NCBI GenBank assembly: GCA_963696495.1
Contig: CAVOKJ010000002.1
Coordinates: 868,001-932,000, forward strand
DNA from: Bog-756 sp963696495
GTDB lineage: Bacteria; Actinomycetota; Acidimicrobiia; Acidimicrobiales; RAAP-2
Length of the DNA stretch: 64,000 bases
Reading direction: 5' to 3'
The notes below the pieces were generated by a model, which did no database searches, had not been told where the DNA came from, and saw only the letters and a program-made list of their open reading frames with translations. The position numbers and the translations under genes were made by a program. Position 1 is the first letter of the stretch, and each line of letters starts with the position of its first letter. This document shows positions 7,205 to 15,684 of the stretch, in pieces.

Positions 7205-7921
7205 TCAGTGCACCAGGATGCGGTCACACTCGGGACACCACGCCGGCTCGTCCGGCGGCAGCCGGTGGATGCGCTCGACCTCGACGGAGGACAGCGTGAG
7301 GTGGCATCCGTCGCAGTGGTCCCCCACCAGACGGGCGGCGCCCACCCCACCCAGCCGGGCGCGCAAGGCCTCGTAGCGTTCGGCCAGATCGTCGGGCAAC
7401 CGTGCGGCGAGCTCTTTCCGCTCGGCCTCCTCGATGACCACCGCCGCCCGGATCTCCGCCTCGGCTTCGGCGATTGTGGCCACCAACCGGGCCATCTCGT
7501 CCACCAGCGAGGCGGACGCCCGGTTGTGCTCGGCCAGGATCACGTCGAGGGGCTCCTCCTCCTCCAGCAACGTGATCTCCTCCTCCTCGAAGACGGCCTG
7601 CCGGGCCTCGAGATGATGGACCTCCTGGTCCATGGCCTGGAGGTCGCGGGAGGCGGGGACGTCGCCCGACTCCATCCGGCGCTCGATCTCGTGGCGGCGC
7701 CTGGCGGTCGAGGCGATCTGCTCCTCGAGGGCGTGCTGCCGGGCAGCCAAGGCGTCCACCTGCGACTGCACCTCCGAGACGGCATCGGCAACCAGCGCTT
7801 GGCGGCGCTGGAGTTCGCGGAGCTCGGCCCGCTCCGGGAGGGTCTCGATCCGGTGGCGCAGTTGGTCGAGCGTGGTGTCGCGCCGCTGCACCTCCATCAA
7901 CGTGTCGAATGGCTCGGCCAT
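7205..7921 (-). CDS. C4-type zinc-ribbon coiled-coil protein (Rv2229c-like)
   Basis: A 238 aa protein. Residues 1-170 are a long Glu/Arg-rich coiled coil, and the C-terminus is a zinc ribbon with paired cysteines CDGC and CPEC about 28 residues apart. This matches the widespread actinobacterial zinc-ribbon family found beside histidine phosphatases. AGAAGGG lies 5 nt before the ATG. It sits 13 bp after the Nudix gene and 51 bp before the phosphatase, so the three probably form one transcript. The function is not established; nucleic-acid or protein scaffolding has been suggested for the family. Confidence 0.85.
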   Translation of the reverse strand: MAEPFDTLMEVQRRDTTLDQLRHRIETLPERAELRELQRRQALVADAVSEVQSQVDALAARQHALEEQIASTARRRHEIERRMESGDVPASRDLQAMDQEVHHLEARQAVFEEEEITLLEEEEPLDVILAEHNRASASLVDEMARLVATIAEAEAEIRAAVVIEEAERKELAARLPDDLAERYEALRARLGGVGAARLVGDHCDGCHLTLSSVEVERIHRLPPDEPAWCPECDRILVH

Positions 7922-7934
7922 CGCATCCCTTCTC

Positions 7935-8549
7935 TCAATCCCGGCGGTCTGTGCCCCCGGCCGTCCCGATCAGACTACGGGCGGACCGGAGGGCACCCGC
8001 CAGCGACTCGTCGGCGACGTCACCGGCCGCGTCCCAGCTGAACCAGGCCACGTCCTGGCTCTCGTCCGGACCGGGTGACGGGTCGTCGTCCGGTGCGGTG
8101 AGGAGGTACCTCATGTCGAGGTGGACGTGGCCCCGGGCGGCCTCGTGCACGTCCACGTGGACGAAGGTGGGGCCGGTGGCGGGATGGGCGGCGGCCAGCC
8201 CGGTCTCCTCGATCGTCTCCCGGAGCGCCGCCTGCGCCGGGGACTCCCCCGGCTCGACGTGACCCCCGGGCTGCAGCCAGCGCTGGAGCGACCGGTGGCG
8301 GTGCAGCACCACCCCCCGGTCCCCCACGACGATGGCCGACGCGGTGACGTGGGTGGCGTCGGATCCGCGGTCGAAGGGCAGGGTCAGCCTGTCCAACTCG
8401 GCTTCGACGATCGTCAGGGAGAGCGCCTCCCGTTCGTCGATCGGGACGTGGGAGGACAGCGTCGACCGCAGCCGGTCACGGAGTTCGTCGGAGGTCTGGC
8501 GTGATCCGGCTCGGTCGCCGTCGGGTCCGACCGGGAGCGGGTGGGTCAC
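7935..8549 (-). CDS. Nudix hydrolase
   Basis: A 204 aa Nudix-fold pyrophosphohydrolase. The Nudix box is complete: GGHVEPGE, then SPAQAAL, then RETIEETG. An N-terminal helical region precedes the fold. The C-terminus has DESQDVAWFSWDAA, typical of the substrate-loop strand. The GTG start at 8549 has only a weak GAGG nearby, so the true start may be a little further in. First gene of a three-gene group with the zinc-ribbon protein and the histidine phosphatase. Nucleotide or CoA derivative substrate unknown. Confidence 0.85.
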   Translation of the reverse strand: MTHPLPVGPDGDRAGSRQTSDELRDRLRSTLSSHVPIDEREALSLTIVEAELDRLTLPFDRGSDATHVTASAIVVGDRGVVLHRHRSLQRWLQPGGHVEPGESPAQAALRETIEETGLAAAHPATGPTFVHVDVHEAARGHVHLDMRYLLTAPDDDPSPGPDESQDVAWFSWDAAGDVADESLAGALRSARSLIGTAGGTDRRD

Positions 8550-8600
8550 CGCCTCGCGGCGCCTCGCCGCCGAACAACGGGGTCCGGTGCCGGAGCGGGA

Positions 8601-8831
8601 TCAGGCGGACTTGCGACGCTGACGGTGGATCCGACGACGTTCACGCTCGGTCGTCCCGCCCCAGATGCCCTCGCGCTCCCGACTGGCCAGGGCGTGTTCG
8701 AGGCAAGCCTCTCGCACTGCGCACTGGTCACAGATGCTCTTGGCCTCACCCGCCTCCTCGTCGGAGACTGGGTAGAACACATCTGGGTCGATGCCCCGGC
8801 AGGCTGCGTGCTTGCGCCAGGTGGCACTCAT
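8601..8831 (-). CDS. WhiB-family iron-sulfur transcription regulator
   Basis: A 76 aa WhiB-like protein. Four cysteines for a [4Fe-4S] cluster are present: AACRG, then CDQC, then REAC. The G-[IV]-W-G-G turn is GIWGGTTERER, and the tail RRIHRQRRKSA is the basic DNA-binding end. This family is restricted to Actinomycetota and their phages, which supports the taxonomic call. ATG at 8831, with AGGAAG 10 nt upstream; an in-frame TTG at 8852 is less likely. The exact WhiB subgroup cannot be fixed by eye. Confidence 0.95.
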   Translation of the reverse strand: MSATWRKHAACRGIDPDVFYPVSDEEAGEAKSICDQCAVREACLEHALASREREGIWGGTTERERRRIHRQRRKSA

Positions 8832-8852
8832 GGAAACGTCACTTCCTAGCAA

Positions 8853-9156
8853 AGGTTGGGATCACTGGTCAGACCGCCCACCATGCACTCCGGTGACCTG
8901 GGGAAATGCGGCCTTCCGGACAAAAAGGGGCGGAACAGACAGTATGGCCCACCGACGGCGGGAATGTCCACAGGGGAAGCCCTCTTGTTGCCGCATTCGT
9001 CGCCCACCGCCGGCCGGCGCCGGACCCGGCCCGGCCGCACCCGGCCCGGCCGCACCCGGCCGCGACCCGTCCCGGGCGGGTTGCCGGTGGTCGGTAGGAT
9101 CACCCGGCGCCGGGTCAGCCTGCCCCGATACGCAGAGCGCCACAGAGGAGCCGTCC
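8853..9156. repeat. intergenic region with 15-bp C-rich repeats
   Basis: Divergent promoter region between whiB and the epimerase. It contains two perfect copies plus a partial copy of ACCCGGCCCGGCCGC at 9024-9060. A TAGGAT hexamer at 9095-9100 could be a -10 for the epimerase. I see no gene in it. Confidence 0.6.
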
Positions 9157-10080
9157 ATGCCGTCGTTGAGTCTTCAGGGCAAGTCGATCGTGGTGACCGG
9201 GGTCACCGGTCAGGTGGCCGAGCCCGTGGCGACGGCGCTGGCACGCGAGAACCGGGTCGTGGGCGCCGCCCGGTTCCGGGACGCGGCGGCCCGGGCCAGA
9301 CTCGAGGAGGCGGGCGTCCGATGCGTGCCCATCGACCTGGCGAGCGGCGATGTCGGCTCGCTTCCGGCCGACGCCGACTACGTGCTGAACTTCGCCGTGG
9401 CGAAGTCCAACGACTGGGAGCTCGACCTGCGGGCCAACAGCGGTGGACTGGCGTGGTTGATGGAGCACCACCGCAACGCCGAGGCGTTCGTCCACTGCTC
9501 GACGACCGGGGTGTACAAGCCGCTCGGCCACCACGTGTTCGCCGAGGAGGACCAGCTCGGGGACAACCACGGCGTCTGGCCGTTCCTCCGTACCTACAGC
9601 ATCTGCAAGATCGCCGCCGAGGCGACGGCTCGCTGGGCCGCCGAGCGATTCTCGCTCCCCACCACCATCGCCCGACTCTCGGTCCCCTACGGCGACCGGG
9701 GCGGTTGGCCGGCCATCCATCTCGAGATGATGATCAACGGCAGTGAGATACCCGTCCACGTCGATGCGCCCAGCGTCTACCACCCGTTGCACGAGGACGA
9801 CATCATCGCCATGGTCCCGGGGCTGCTGGGTGCGGCCTCCGTACCGGCCACCACCGTCAACTGGGGCGGAGACCAGGCGGTGAGCATCGAGGAGTGGTGC
9901 GGCTACTTCACCGAACTCACCGGCCTCGCCGCCCGTTTCGCCCCGACGTCCGACACCATCGACAGCGTGCAGATCGACCTCACCAGGATGCACGAGCTCG
10001 TGGGGGCCACCACCGTCGACTGGCGGGACGGCATGCGGCGGATGGTCGCCTCCCGCCATCCCGAGCTTCTCGGCCCCTGA
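9157..10080 (+). CDS. NAD-dependent epimerase/dehydratase (extended SDR)
   Basis: A 307 aa short-chain dehydrogenase of the extended (sugar epimerase-like) type. The nucleotide site is a variant glycine motif VTGVTGQVAEPVA. The substrate region has CSTTGVYKPLG and the active-site pair YSICK (Tyr-x-x-x-Lys). The ATG at 9157 has GAGGAG 7 nt upstream. The family acts on nucleotide sugars, steroids or similar; the N-terminal GVTGQV variant is a little unusual for sugar epimerases. It is monocistronic and not clearly part of the polysaccharide region that follows. Confidence 0.82.
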   Translation: MPSLSLQGKSIVVTGVTGQVAEPVATALARENRVVGAARFRDAAARARLEEAGVRCVPIDLASGDVGSLPADADYVLNFAVAKSNDWELDLRANSGGLAWLMEHHRNAEAFVHCSTTGVYKPLGHHVFAEEDQLGDNHGVWPFLRTYSICKIAAEATARWAAERFSLPTTIARLSVPYGDRGGWPAIHLEMMINGSEIPVHVDAPSVYHPLHEDDIIAMVPGLLGAASVPATTVNWGGDQAVSIEEWCGYFTELTGLAARFAPTSDTIDSVQIDLTRMHELVGATTVDWRDGMRRMVASRHPELLGP

Positions 10081-10210
10081 GCAGCGACGACCCGGGCCGA
10101 TCGGTGCGACCGGGCCCATCCGCACCATCCGGACGGCGCCGGCGGTGGCTCGGACCGCTCGGCCGGACGACCGCTCAGACCGCTCCGGCCACTCAGGCCG
10201 GTCAGACCCC

Positions 10211-10582
10211 TCAGGCCGGTCCGGCCGGCAGGCAGTAGACCGTGCCGAGTGACCAGGCCCGCAGGGTGGGGTCGGGGGAGACGGTGAGGATGGCCCCGCT
10301 CTCGAACACCGCGGTCAGGTCGCCGTGGGCCGAGGTCCACACCCAGCGGACCGTGGAGGGGTACAGGGCCAGGACCGGCCCGAGCGCCGACCAACGACGG
10401 GGGTTCAGCTGGTGGGTCACGCCCTCGACCACGAGGGCGAACGGGGCCCCGATGGCCAGTTGGGTCTCCCCGAACTGGAATTTGGACTGGTCGTCGACCC
10501 GGATGTAGCTGAGTACCGGCTGGTCGAGGACGAACTCGCTCCCGCCGTCGGGCAACTCTCTGATGAGGAAGCCCTCGTCCAC
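10211..10582 (-). CDS. DUF6188-like protein
   Basis: A 123 aa protein that I associate with the actinobacterial DUF6188 family. The pattern is an N-terminal LDQPVLSYIRVDDQSKFQF, then an APFALVVEG strand, and a C-terminal VSPDPTLRAWSL. It is probably cytoplasmic with a beta-rich fold, and the function is unknown. The GTG at 10582 is chosen because homology-like sequence begins there; the frame stays open upstream. It follows the tyrosine phosphatase by 76 bp on the same strand. Confidence 0.6.
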   Translation of the reverse strand: MDEGFLIRELPDGGSEFVLDQPVLSYIRVDDQSKFQFGETQLAIGAPFALVVEGVTHQLNPRRWSALGPVLALYPSTVRWVWTSAHGDLTAVFESGAILTVSPDPTLRAWSLGTVYCLPAGPA

Positions 10583-10658
10583 GCGACCATGTTCGCGCCT
10601 CGCGCCCGGACCCGCACGCCCCGGTCGGCCGGCGCCATCCCCCCGACCGCGGCTGACC

Positions 10659-11222
10659 TCACGCCGGATGGCGCACCTCGTCCGGCCACAGGAGGGCCGC
10701 CAGTCGAGACGTGAGCTCATTCAGCTCGGCGGCCGTGGAGCGGTAGTGGTCGAGTGACCGGCCGTAGGGGTCGGCGATCTCGTCCCCGACCGCCCGGTGG
10801 ACCAGGGAGGCTCGTGTCCTGTCCCCTTGGACCGACTCGATCCACGAGCGGATGCCCTGATCGGGTCGGCGGGCGCCCACCTCGTCACCACGACGGATCA
10901 GCTCCCTCAGGGTGAACGCCTGTGGCCAGCACGGGGGGTCCAGCAGGACCGCCTCGTGCAGGTGCCGCCTTCCCATCCCGATGATCAGGTCGGTTCCCTG
11001 GAGCATCGGCGTGGTCAGCGACCGGCTGCGATGACCCGAGAGGTCGATCCCGTAGGGGGCCATGGCCTGGAGCACACCGTCGGGCACGGACCTACCCCCG
11101 TCGAGCACGCCTGCTGACGAGACCTCGACCGGGTCGGCGAGGTGCTGGATCTGTCTGGTCAGGAGTGCGGCTGCCATGGGTGACCGGCAGATATTTGCGG
11201 TGCAGACGAAGAGGAACTGAAC
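10659..11222 (-). CDS. low-molecular-weight protein-tyrosine phosphatase (Wzb-like), unusual start
   Basis: About 187 aa. The active-site loop CTANICRSP (C-x5-R) lies at the very N-terminus as in all LMW phosphatases, and the general-acid Asp is in ADPYGRS. It probably removes phosphate from the BY-kinase/Wzz protein of the same region, a standard partnership in capsule export. The family normally begins a few residues before the loop, exactly where a GTT codon lies at 11222-11220. No ATG, GTG or TTG lies close by in frame; the nearest are GTGs at 11381-11384. A perfect -10 TACAAT ends 6 nt before the GTT. The start is therefore uncertain. Confidence 0.85.
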   Translation of the reverse strand, partial: VQFLFVCTANICRSPMAAALLTRQIQHLADPVEVSSAGVLDGGRSVPDGVLQAMAPYGIDLSGHRSRSLTTPMLQGTDLIIGMGRRHLHEAVLLDPPCWPQAFTLRELIRRGDEVGARRPDQGIRSWIESVQGDRTRASLVHRAVGDEIADPYGRSLDHYRSTAAELNELTSRLAALLWPDEVRHPA

Positions 11223-11228
11223 ATCCGG

Positions 11229-11234
11229 ATTGTA
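11229..11234 (-). promoter_or_regulatory. -10 hexamer TACAAT before the tyrosine phosphatase
   Basis: TACAAT on the minus strand, 6 nt before the GTT codon that begins the homologous part of the phosphatase. The spacing equals that of the leaderless genes elsewhere in this window. Confidence 0.5.
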
Positions 11235-11389
11235 TCCGGCGCCCCGCGGGCCCCACGGGACCGGCCGGTGGTTGCGGTCGCCGAACCACGACGGCCGAGC
11301 GCGTACGCTCGACGCACAAGGGCCGGACCCCGATCGGCCGGGCCGCCGGCCCTCTTCGATCGGCTGAGACCCGATGGACACCACTGACC

Positions 11390-11509
11390 ATGCGAGGAGC
11401 CGAGGGAGCCGTTGTGCCGTCCCACGTCGACACCCGAAGGGACCCCGCCGTTCCCCCGGCCGCGCCCCCACCCTCGGCCGAGCCGGCCCCCACCGGAATC
11501 GTGCCGTGA
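11390..11509 (+). CDS. possible short upstream ORF coupled to the glycosyltransferase
   Basis: A 39-codon frame starting ATG at 11390, Pro/Ala-rich, ending TGA inside the GTGA that also starts the glycosyltransferase. Third positions are GC-rich but compositional bias could explain that. It may be a translated leader or simply chance. Confidence 0.3.
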   Translation: MRGAEGAVVPSHVDTRRDPAVPPAAPPPSAEPAPTGIVP

Positions 11510-12606
11510 GCGCCGACCGTCCCGTGGCCCTGGTCCACGACTACCTGACCCAGCGGGGTGGTGCCGAGCGGGTCGTGCTCTCGTTGGCCGAGGCGTTTCC
11601 GGGGGCGCCGGTGTTCACCTCGCTCTACGATCCCGACGGCACCTTCGGTGAGTTCGCCGCCCTCGACGTCCGGACCCTGCCGCTCGACCGCCTGAAGGTG
11701 CTGCGCCAGCACCACCGGCTCGCCCTCCCCCTCCTCGCACCGTCCTTCTCGAGGCTCCGGGTGGAGGCCGACGTCGCCGTGTGCTCGTCGAGCGGCTGGG
11801 CCCACGGGGCGACGGTCACCGGCCGCAAGGTGGTGTACTGCCACACCCCGGCCCGATGGCTCTACCAGACCGACCGCTACCTGGCCGGATCCGCCGGTTG
11901 GTCGGCGGCCGCCCTGTCGCTCCTCAAGCCGATGCTCCGGCGCTGGGACCGGCGTGCCGCGGCGTCGGCCGACCGGTACCTGGTCAATTCCACCGCAGTC
12001 CGACAACGGGTGGCCGACCTCTACGGCATCCGGGCCGACGTCGTGCCCCCGGCCGTCGACGTCGACCACAGCGGTCCGGTCGAGCCCGTCGACGGCCTGG
12101 AGGCGGGATTCGTCCTCTGCGTGTCGAGACTGTTGCCGTACAAGAACGTCGAGTCGGTGGTCTCGGCGTTCGAGCGCCTCCCCGACCTCCGCCTGGTGGT
12201 GGTGGGTGCCGGACCCCTGTACGACCGCATCGCCCTGTCCGCACCTGGCAACGTCGAGGTCCTGGGCGAGGTCAGCGACGCCGGACTGCGGTGGCTGTAC
12301 GCCAACTCGGTGGGGCTCGTCGCCGCCTCCTACGAGGATTTCGGGCTGACCCCCCTCGAGGCGGCGAGCTTCGGGAGACCCACCGCCGCCCTCCGGTGGG
12401 GCGGGTTCCTGGACACGACGGTGGAGGGCGTCACCGGAGTGTTCTTCGACGAGCCCGAGCCGGCGGCCATCGCCGAGGGGATCCGGCGACTGACCGGAAC
12501 CGACTGGGATCCGGTGGCACTGACCGACCACGCCCGAGCGTTCTCGTCGGAGCGGTTCCGCCAGCGGCTGCAGGCCGTGGTGCACGAGGAGGCCCGCCTG
12601 CTCTGA
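11506..12606 (+). CDS. glycosyltransferase family 4
   Basis: A 366 aa GT-B glycosyltransferase, probably mannosyl- or rhamnosyl-transferring. The N-terminal ALVHDYLTQRGGAERVVLSL and YCHTPARWLYQ are typical of WbaZ-like GT4 enzymes. The C-terminal donor site has SRLLPYKN and the E-x7-E region SYEDFGLTPLEAASFG. It is soluble or membrane-associated at the cytoplasmic face. The GTG at 11506 overlaps the stop of a short upstream frame and lacks a clear ribosome site. It is read divergently from the phosphatase and converges with the sugar-phosphate transferase; it belongs to the polysaccharide region. Confidence 0.87.
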   Translation: MSADRPVALVHDYLTQRGGAERVVLSLAEAFPGAPVFTSLYDPDGTFGEFAALDVRTLPLDRLKVLRQHHRLALPLLAPSFSRLRVEADVAVCSSSGWAHGATVTGRKVVYCHTPARWLYQTDRYLAGSAGWSAAALSLLKPMLRRWDRRAAASADRYLVNSTAVRQRVADLYGIRADVVPPAVDVDHSGPVEPVDGLEAGFVLCVSRLLPYKNVESVVSAFERLPDLRLVVVGAGPLYDRIALSAPGNVEVLGEVSDAGLRWLYANSVGLVAASYEDFGLTPLEAASFGRPTAALRWGGFLDTTVEGVTGVFFDEPEPAAIAEGIRRLTGTDWDPVALTDHARAFSSERFRQRLQAVVHEEARLL

Positions 12607-12669
12607 CGCGCCCGATCGATCGGGGAGCATCGACCTGACGGGTACTGGGGTCTCCGGCCGGCGACCCTC

Positions 12670-12686
12670 TGCCGGGCCACCCGGCA
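12670..12686. terminator. hairpin between convergent genes
   Basis: TGCCGGG, loop CCA, CCCGGCA: a perfect 7-bp stem between the convergent glycosyltransferase and sugar-phosphate transferase. A 14-bp palindrome CCCGATCGATCGGG lies at 12611-12624. No T-tract. Confidence 0.45.
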
Positions 12687-12742
12687 CCGGCTCCCGGTCT
12701 CGACCCCCGGGCTCGCCCCCGCCCCCGGTCGGGGCGGGTCAC

Positions 12743-14329
12743 TCAGGAGGCGCCGCGGCCCCGGAAGATGGTCGTGGGCGTCTGCCAGAGGATCTGCATG
12801 TCCCACCAGAAGGACCATGACGCCACGTAGAGATAGTCGAGTCGGCACAGCTCGAGGTGCGACAGTTCGTTCCGGCCGGACACCTGCCACAGGCCGGTCA
12901 TGCCCGGACGTGCCTCGAAGCGCTTGCGCGCCCACCCTTCGATCTTCATGGCCTCGGAGACCACGAACGGCCGGGGCCCGACCAGCGACATGTCGCCCTT
13001 CCAGACGTTGATGAGCTGGGGGAACTCGTCGAGGCTGGTCTTGCGGAGGAACCGACCCACCCGGGTCACCCGCGGGTCGTCCTGGACCTTGAACAGCGGG
13101 CCGTCCACCTCGTTGAGGTGCTCGAGCTCGTGCCGGCGGGCCTCGGCGTCCTCGGACATGGTCCGGAACTTCATCATCCAGAACGGCTGCTCGTTGCGCC
13201 CGGTCCGCACCTGCCGGAAGAAGACCGGTCCCGAGCTGGTGGCCTTGATCATCACCGCGGCGACCAGGAAGAACGGAAACCCAGCCAGCAGGATCAGCGT
13301 CGAGACCACGATGTCGAAGGAACGCTTGAGGAACCGGGCCCCGGCACTCAGCGACGCCGGGGCGATGTCGAGCATCGGTAGGCCGGAGAGGTCCTCGACG
13401 TGGGAGCGGGCGGTGATCAACTCGTAGTAGCGCGGGACGATGGACACGCCGACGCTGCCGGCCAGGCCCTTCAGCATCTCGGTGGTGCGCTCGGGGTGGG
13501 TCCGTGAGAAGCACACCACCACCCGGGCCACATTGTAGCGACGGCACAGCTCGGGGAGCTCCTCGAGCTCGCCCAGGACATCGCCCCGCCCGAGGGGGTT
13601 GTCGTCGACGAAGCCCACGAACTGGACGCTCGAGTGGGCCCGGAGATGGCTGGCCACGGTCTGGGCCAACTTGCCCGTCCCGACGACGATGACCGGCACG
13701 GAGCCGATCGACGCGTGGCCGAGCAGGGCGTAGGCGACGACCCTGGCCAGCGGCACGGCGATGACGGCCACCACGCACATGGAGACGATCTTGGCGACCG
13801 ACAGCTCCTCGAATCCGAACTTCCGCCAGGCCACATAGCCGACGATGGCGTAGAGGAATCCGCCGATCATCAGGGCGTGGACGATGTTGCGGAGGTCCGA
13901 GAACACGCTCTTGGAGATCCGCCTGGTCACGCCCCGGTACAGGCCGTAGAGGGCGAATGCGCCGATGAACAGGGGGATGACCGCCAAGTTGAAGAAGTAC
14001 ACGCGCATGCTGTGCCCGGCACTGCTGTCCGGGTTGTTGGACAGGAGCGAGAGGAACAGCGGCCCGAGGAGCGCGGCGAAGGCCAGGCCCACGACGTCGG
14101 CCGACATCAGCCGCCGGAGCGCGTGCCTCCGGGCCACGGCGGCCCCACCCGACCGGCTCTCCGGATGGGAGGAGCGGTACCGCGCGTCACTGAGGATCGG
14201 CAGCTGCTCCTGGAGCACCGCCTCCAACTCAGGATCGAGAATCGCCATTCCTGCCAGCCTGCCCTTTTCTGCACCGGATGTCCGTGGTTCCGCCGCGCCA
14301 GGCCTCGAGAGTTCGGGGGAATCAGACAT
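12743..14329 (-). CDS. polyprenyl glycosylphosphotransferase (WbaP/WcaJ type)
   Basis: A 528 aa membrane enzyme that starts a repeat unit by moving a sugar-phosphate to undecaprenyl phosphate. Four hydrophobic segments lie within residues 75-205, then a NAD-binding-like CoA_binding_3 domain (VPVIVVGTGKLAQ, about 211-223), a fifth segment (340-362) and the catalytic domain. Catalytic motifs: KRSFDI (335), KFRTM (387), TSLDEFPQL (431), GPRP (451), PGMTGLWQ (475). Length and layout match the family. It is the priming enzyme of the surrounding exopolysaccharide locus. The first sugar is not deducible. Confidence 0.95.
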   Translation of the reverse strand: MSDSPELSRPGAAEPRTSGAEKGRLAGMAILDPELEAVLQEQLPILSDARYRSSHPESRSGGAAVARRHALRRLMSADVVGLAFAALLGPLFLSLLSNNPDSSAGHSMRVYFFNLAVIPLFIGAFALYGLYRGVTRRISKSVFSDLRNIVHALMIGGFLYAIVGYVAWRKFGFEELSVAKIVSMCVVAVIAVPLARVVAYALLGHASIGSVPVIVVGTGKLAQTVASHLRAHSSVQFVGFVDDNPLGRGDVLGELEELPELCRRYNVARVVVCFSRTHPERTTEMLKGLAGSVGVSIVPRYYELITARSHVEDLSGLPMLDIAPASLSAGARFLKRSFDIVVSTLILLAGFPFFLVAAVMIKATSSGPVFFRQVRTGRNEQPFWMMKFRTMSEDAEARRHELEHLNEVDGPLFKVQDDPRVTRVGRFLRKTSLDEFPQLINVWKGDMSLVGPRPFVVSEAMKIEGWARKRFEARPGMTGLWQVSGRNELSHLELCRLDYLYVASWSFWWDMQILWQTPTTIFRGRGAS

Positions 14330-14690
14330 CTGCTACCGCGTTCCGTTACGCACACTACCGCAGCGGTCCGACACGCCGCGGCGCAAATTTCCGATTCCGC
14401 GCAAGCAATTCACGTCGGTGGCGGCACCGGTCCTCGCTCCGCTCCGGGAGGGTGCGACCCGGCCCGACGGGTGCCGGCCACCGCAGTCGGGGACCGCCCG
14501 AGGGGACCACGGGCACCGGTCGGCGGACGCGGCCGGAGGACCTCCGCCGTGACGCGGCGGCGGCCGGGACGGTCGGGCCCACCGGAGGGGGGCTCGGTTC
14601 CGACTGGCTTCCATACCGTTTCATCGACCGTTTCGGGCAGCGGCTGGAGGCCCAAACCCCGAAACCGGTCGAAGGCCGGGGCCCGGCCGG
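14330..14690. promoter_or_regulatory. intergenic region upstream of the priming transferase
   Basis: About 360 bp without a supported gene. It includes an AT-richer stretch around 14391-14414 (CAAATTTCCGATTCC), and on the minus strand a TAGTGT hexamer about 30 nt before the transferase start that could be its -10. I see no clear terminator for the DUF1839 operon arriving from the right. Confidence 0.35.
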
Positions 14691-15665
14691 TCAGCGCCCG
14701 TAGGCCCGGACGAGCGTCTCCATACCCCTCGCCCAACTCTGCTCCATCGGCTCGAGGACGGGCCCCAGATCGACCTTGCGGCCGCGGATCACCCTGGCCA
14801 GGGCGAACTGGAGGGTCTTGGCCCCGGCGGCGAGGTCGGCGAAGTCCTGCGAGGCGGACTCGGTGCCGGGCCCGTCGAACCGGTTGAGCCAGGCCACGAA
14901 CGAGGAGGCCAGTTCGGCGCTGGCACCGCACTGGCGCAGCGTCCCGAAGGAGTAGAGATGGAACGTCTCGAGGCCCTGGTCGGCCAGCCACGGGAGATCC
15001 CGGTCGAGCCGTGCACCCAGCCTGGACACCGGGTTGTCCGACGGGCGGCGGTCCAGGTGCTCCGCGGTCAGGGTGACGGCGCGGTGCACCAGGTCCGGGT
15101 CGGCGCGCCGGATCCGGTCCAGCCGGACGACCTCCATGTACGGGGGGAGCGAGCCCGACTCGCCGTGCCGGCCGAGGCGGAAGGTCCCGTCGAAGTCGTC
15201 CCCCTCGAGCTCGAAGTACCCCGAGTTGTGGAAGTAGCCGAGCCGGCGACCCCGTCGATCGAGCATCTGCGGCACGATCGTGCTCTTCGCATGGTCCGTC
15301 CGGTAGGAGACTCCCCGGGTGTCCGGCAAGAACCACGAGTCCGCCTCGACAGTGCAGAGCCGGCCGAATTCGAGCTGCTCGGCCACGTGGTCGACGACCG
15401 GCCTCCAGACATTCATCTCGAAGACCTCGAGGCCGAACAGCACGCGCAGGTCCTCGGGGGGGAACTTGAAGAAGGTCCACTGGTCCCCCTCGAAGTCGGC
15501 GCTGAGCGTGAAGGCACCGGCGGCCAGCGGATCGAGCCCCAGGGCGTGCAGGACCTCGATCCACACGTCCACGTAGCAGTTGGTCTCCGTCCAGGTCCGC
15601 TCGGTTGCGTGCAGGGCGTGCGGCCGGTACCCCTCGGCGGTCAGGCCCAGCAGGTCGACGGTCAC
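14691..15665 (-). CDS. DUF1839 family protein
   Basis: A 324 aa protein matching the DUF1839 family, found next to amino acid:carrier-protein ligases in proteobacteria. Conserved-looking stretches are the N-terminal ATERTWTETNCYVDVWIEVLHALG, here read as ERTWTETNCY then DVWIEVLHALG, then DQWTFFKFPPEDL, and SDNPVSRLGARLDRD. The ERTWTETNCYVD region has a Cys that could be a thioester acceptor, so an acyltransferase role (taking the amino acid from the carrier protein) is attractive but unproven. Last gene of the operon, 19 bp after the ligase. GTG start. Confidence 0.85.
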   Translation of the reverse strand: MTVDLLGLTAEGYRPHALHATERTWTETNCYVDVWIEVLHALGLDPLAAGAFTLSADFEGDQWTFFKFPPEDLRVLFGLEVFEMNVWRPVVDHVAEQLEFGRLCTVEADSWFLPDTRGVSYRTDHAKSTIVPQMLDRRGRRLGYFHNSGYFELEGDDFDGTFRLGRHGESGSLPPYMEVVRLDRIRRADPDLVHRAVTLTAEHLDRRPSDNPVSRLGARLDRDLPWLADQGLETFHLYSFGTLRQCGASAELASSFVAWLNRFDGPGTESASQDFADLAAGAKTLQFALARVIRGRKVDLGPVLEPMEQSWARGMETLVRAYGR

Positions 15666-15684
15666 CGATCGTGGCCCGGGGTGC

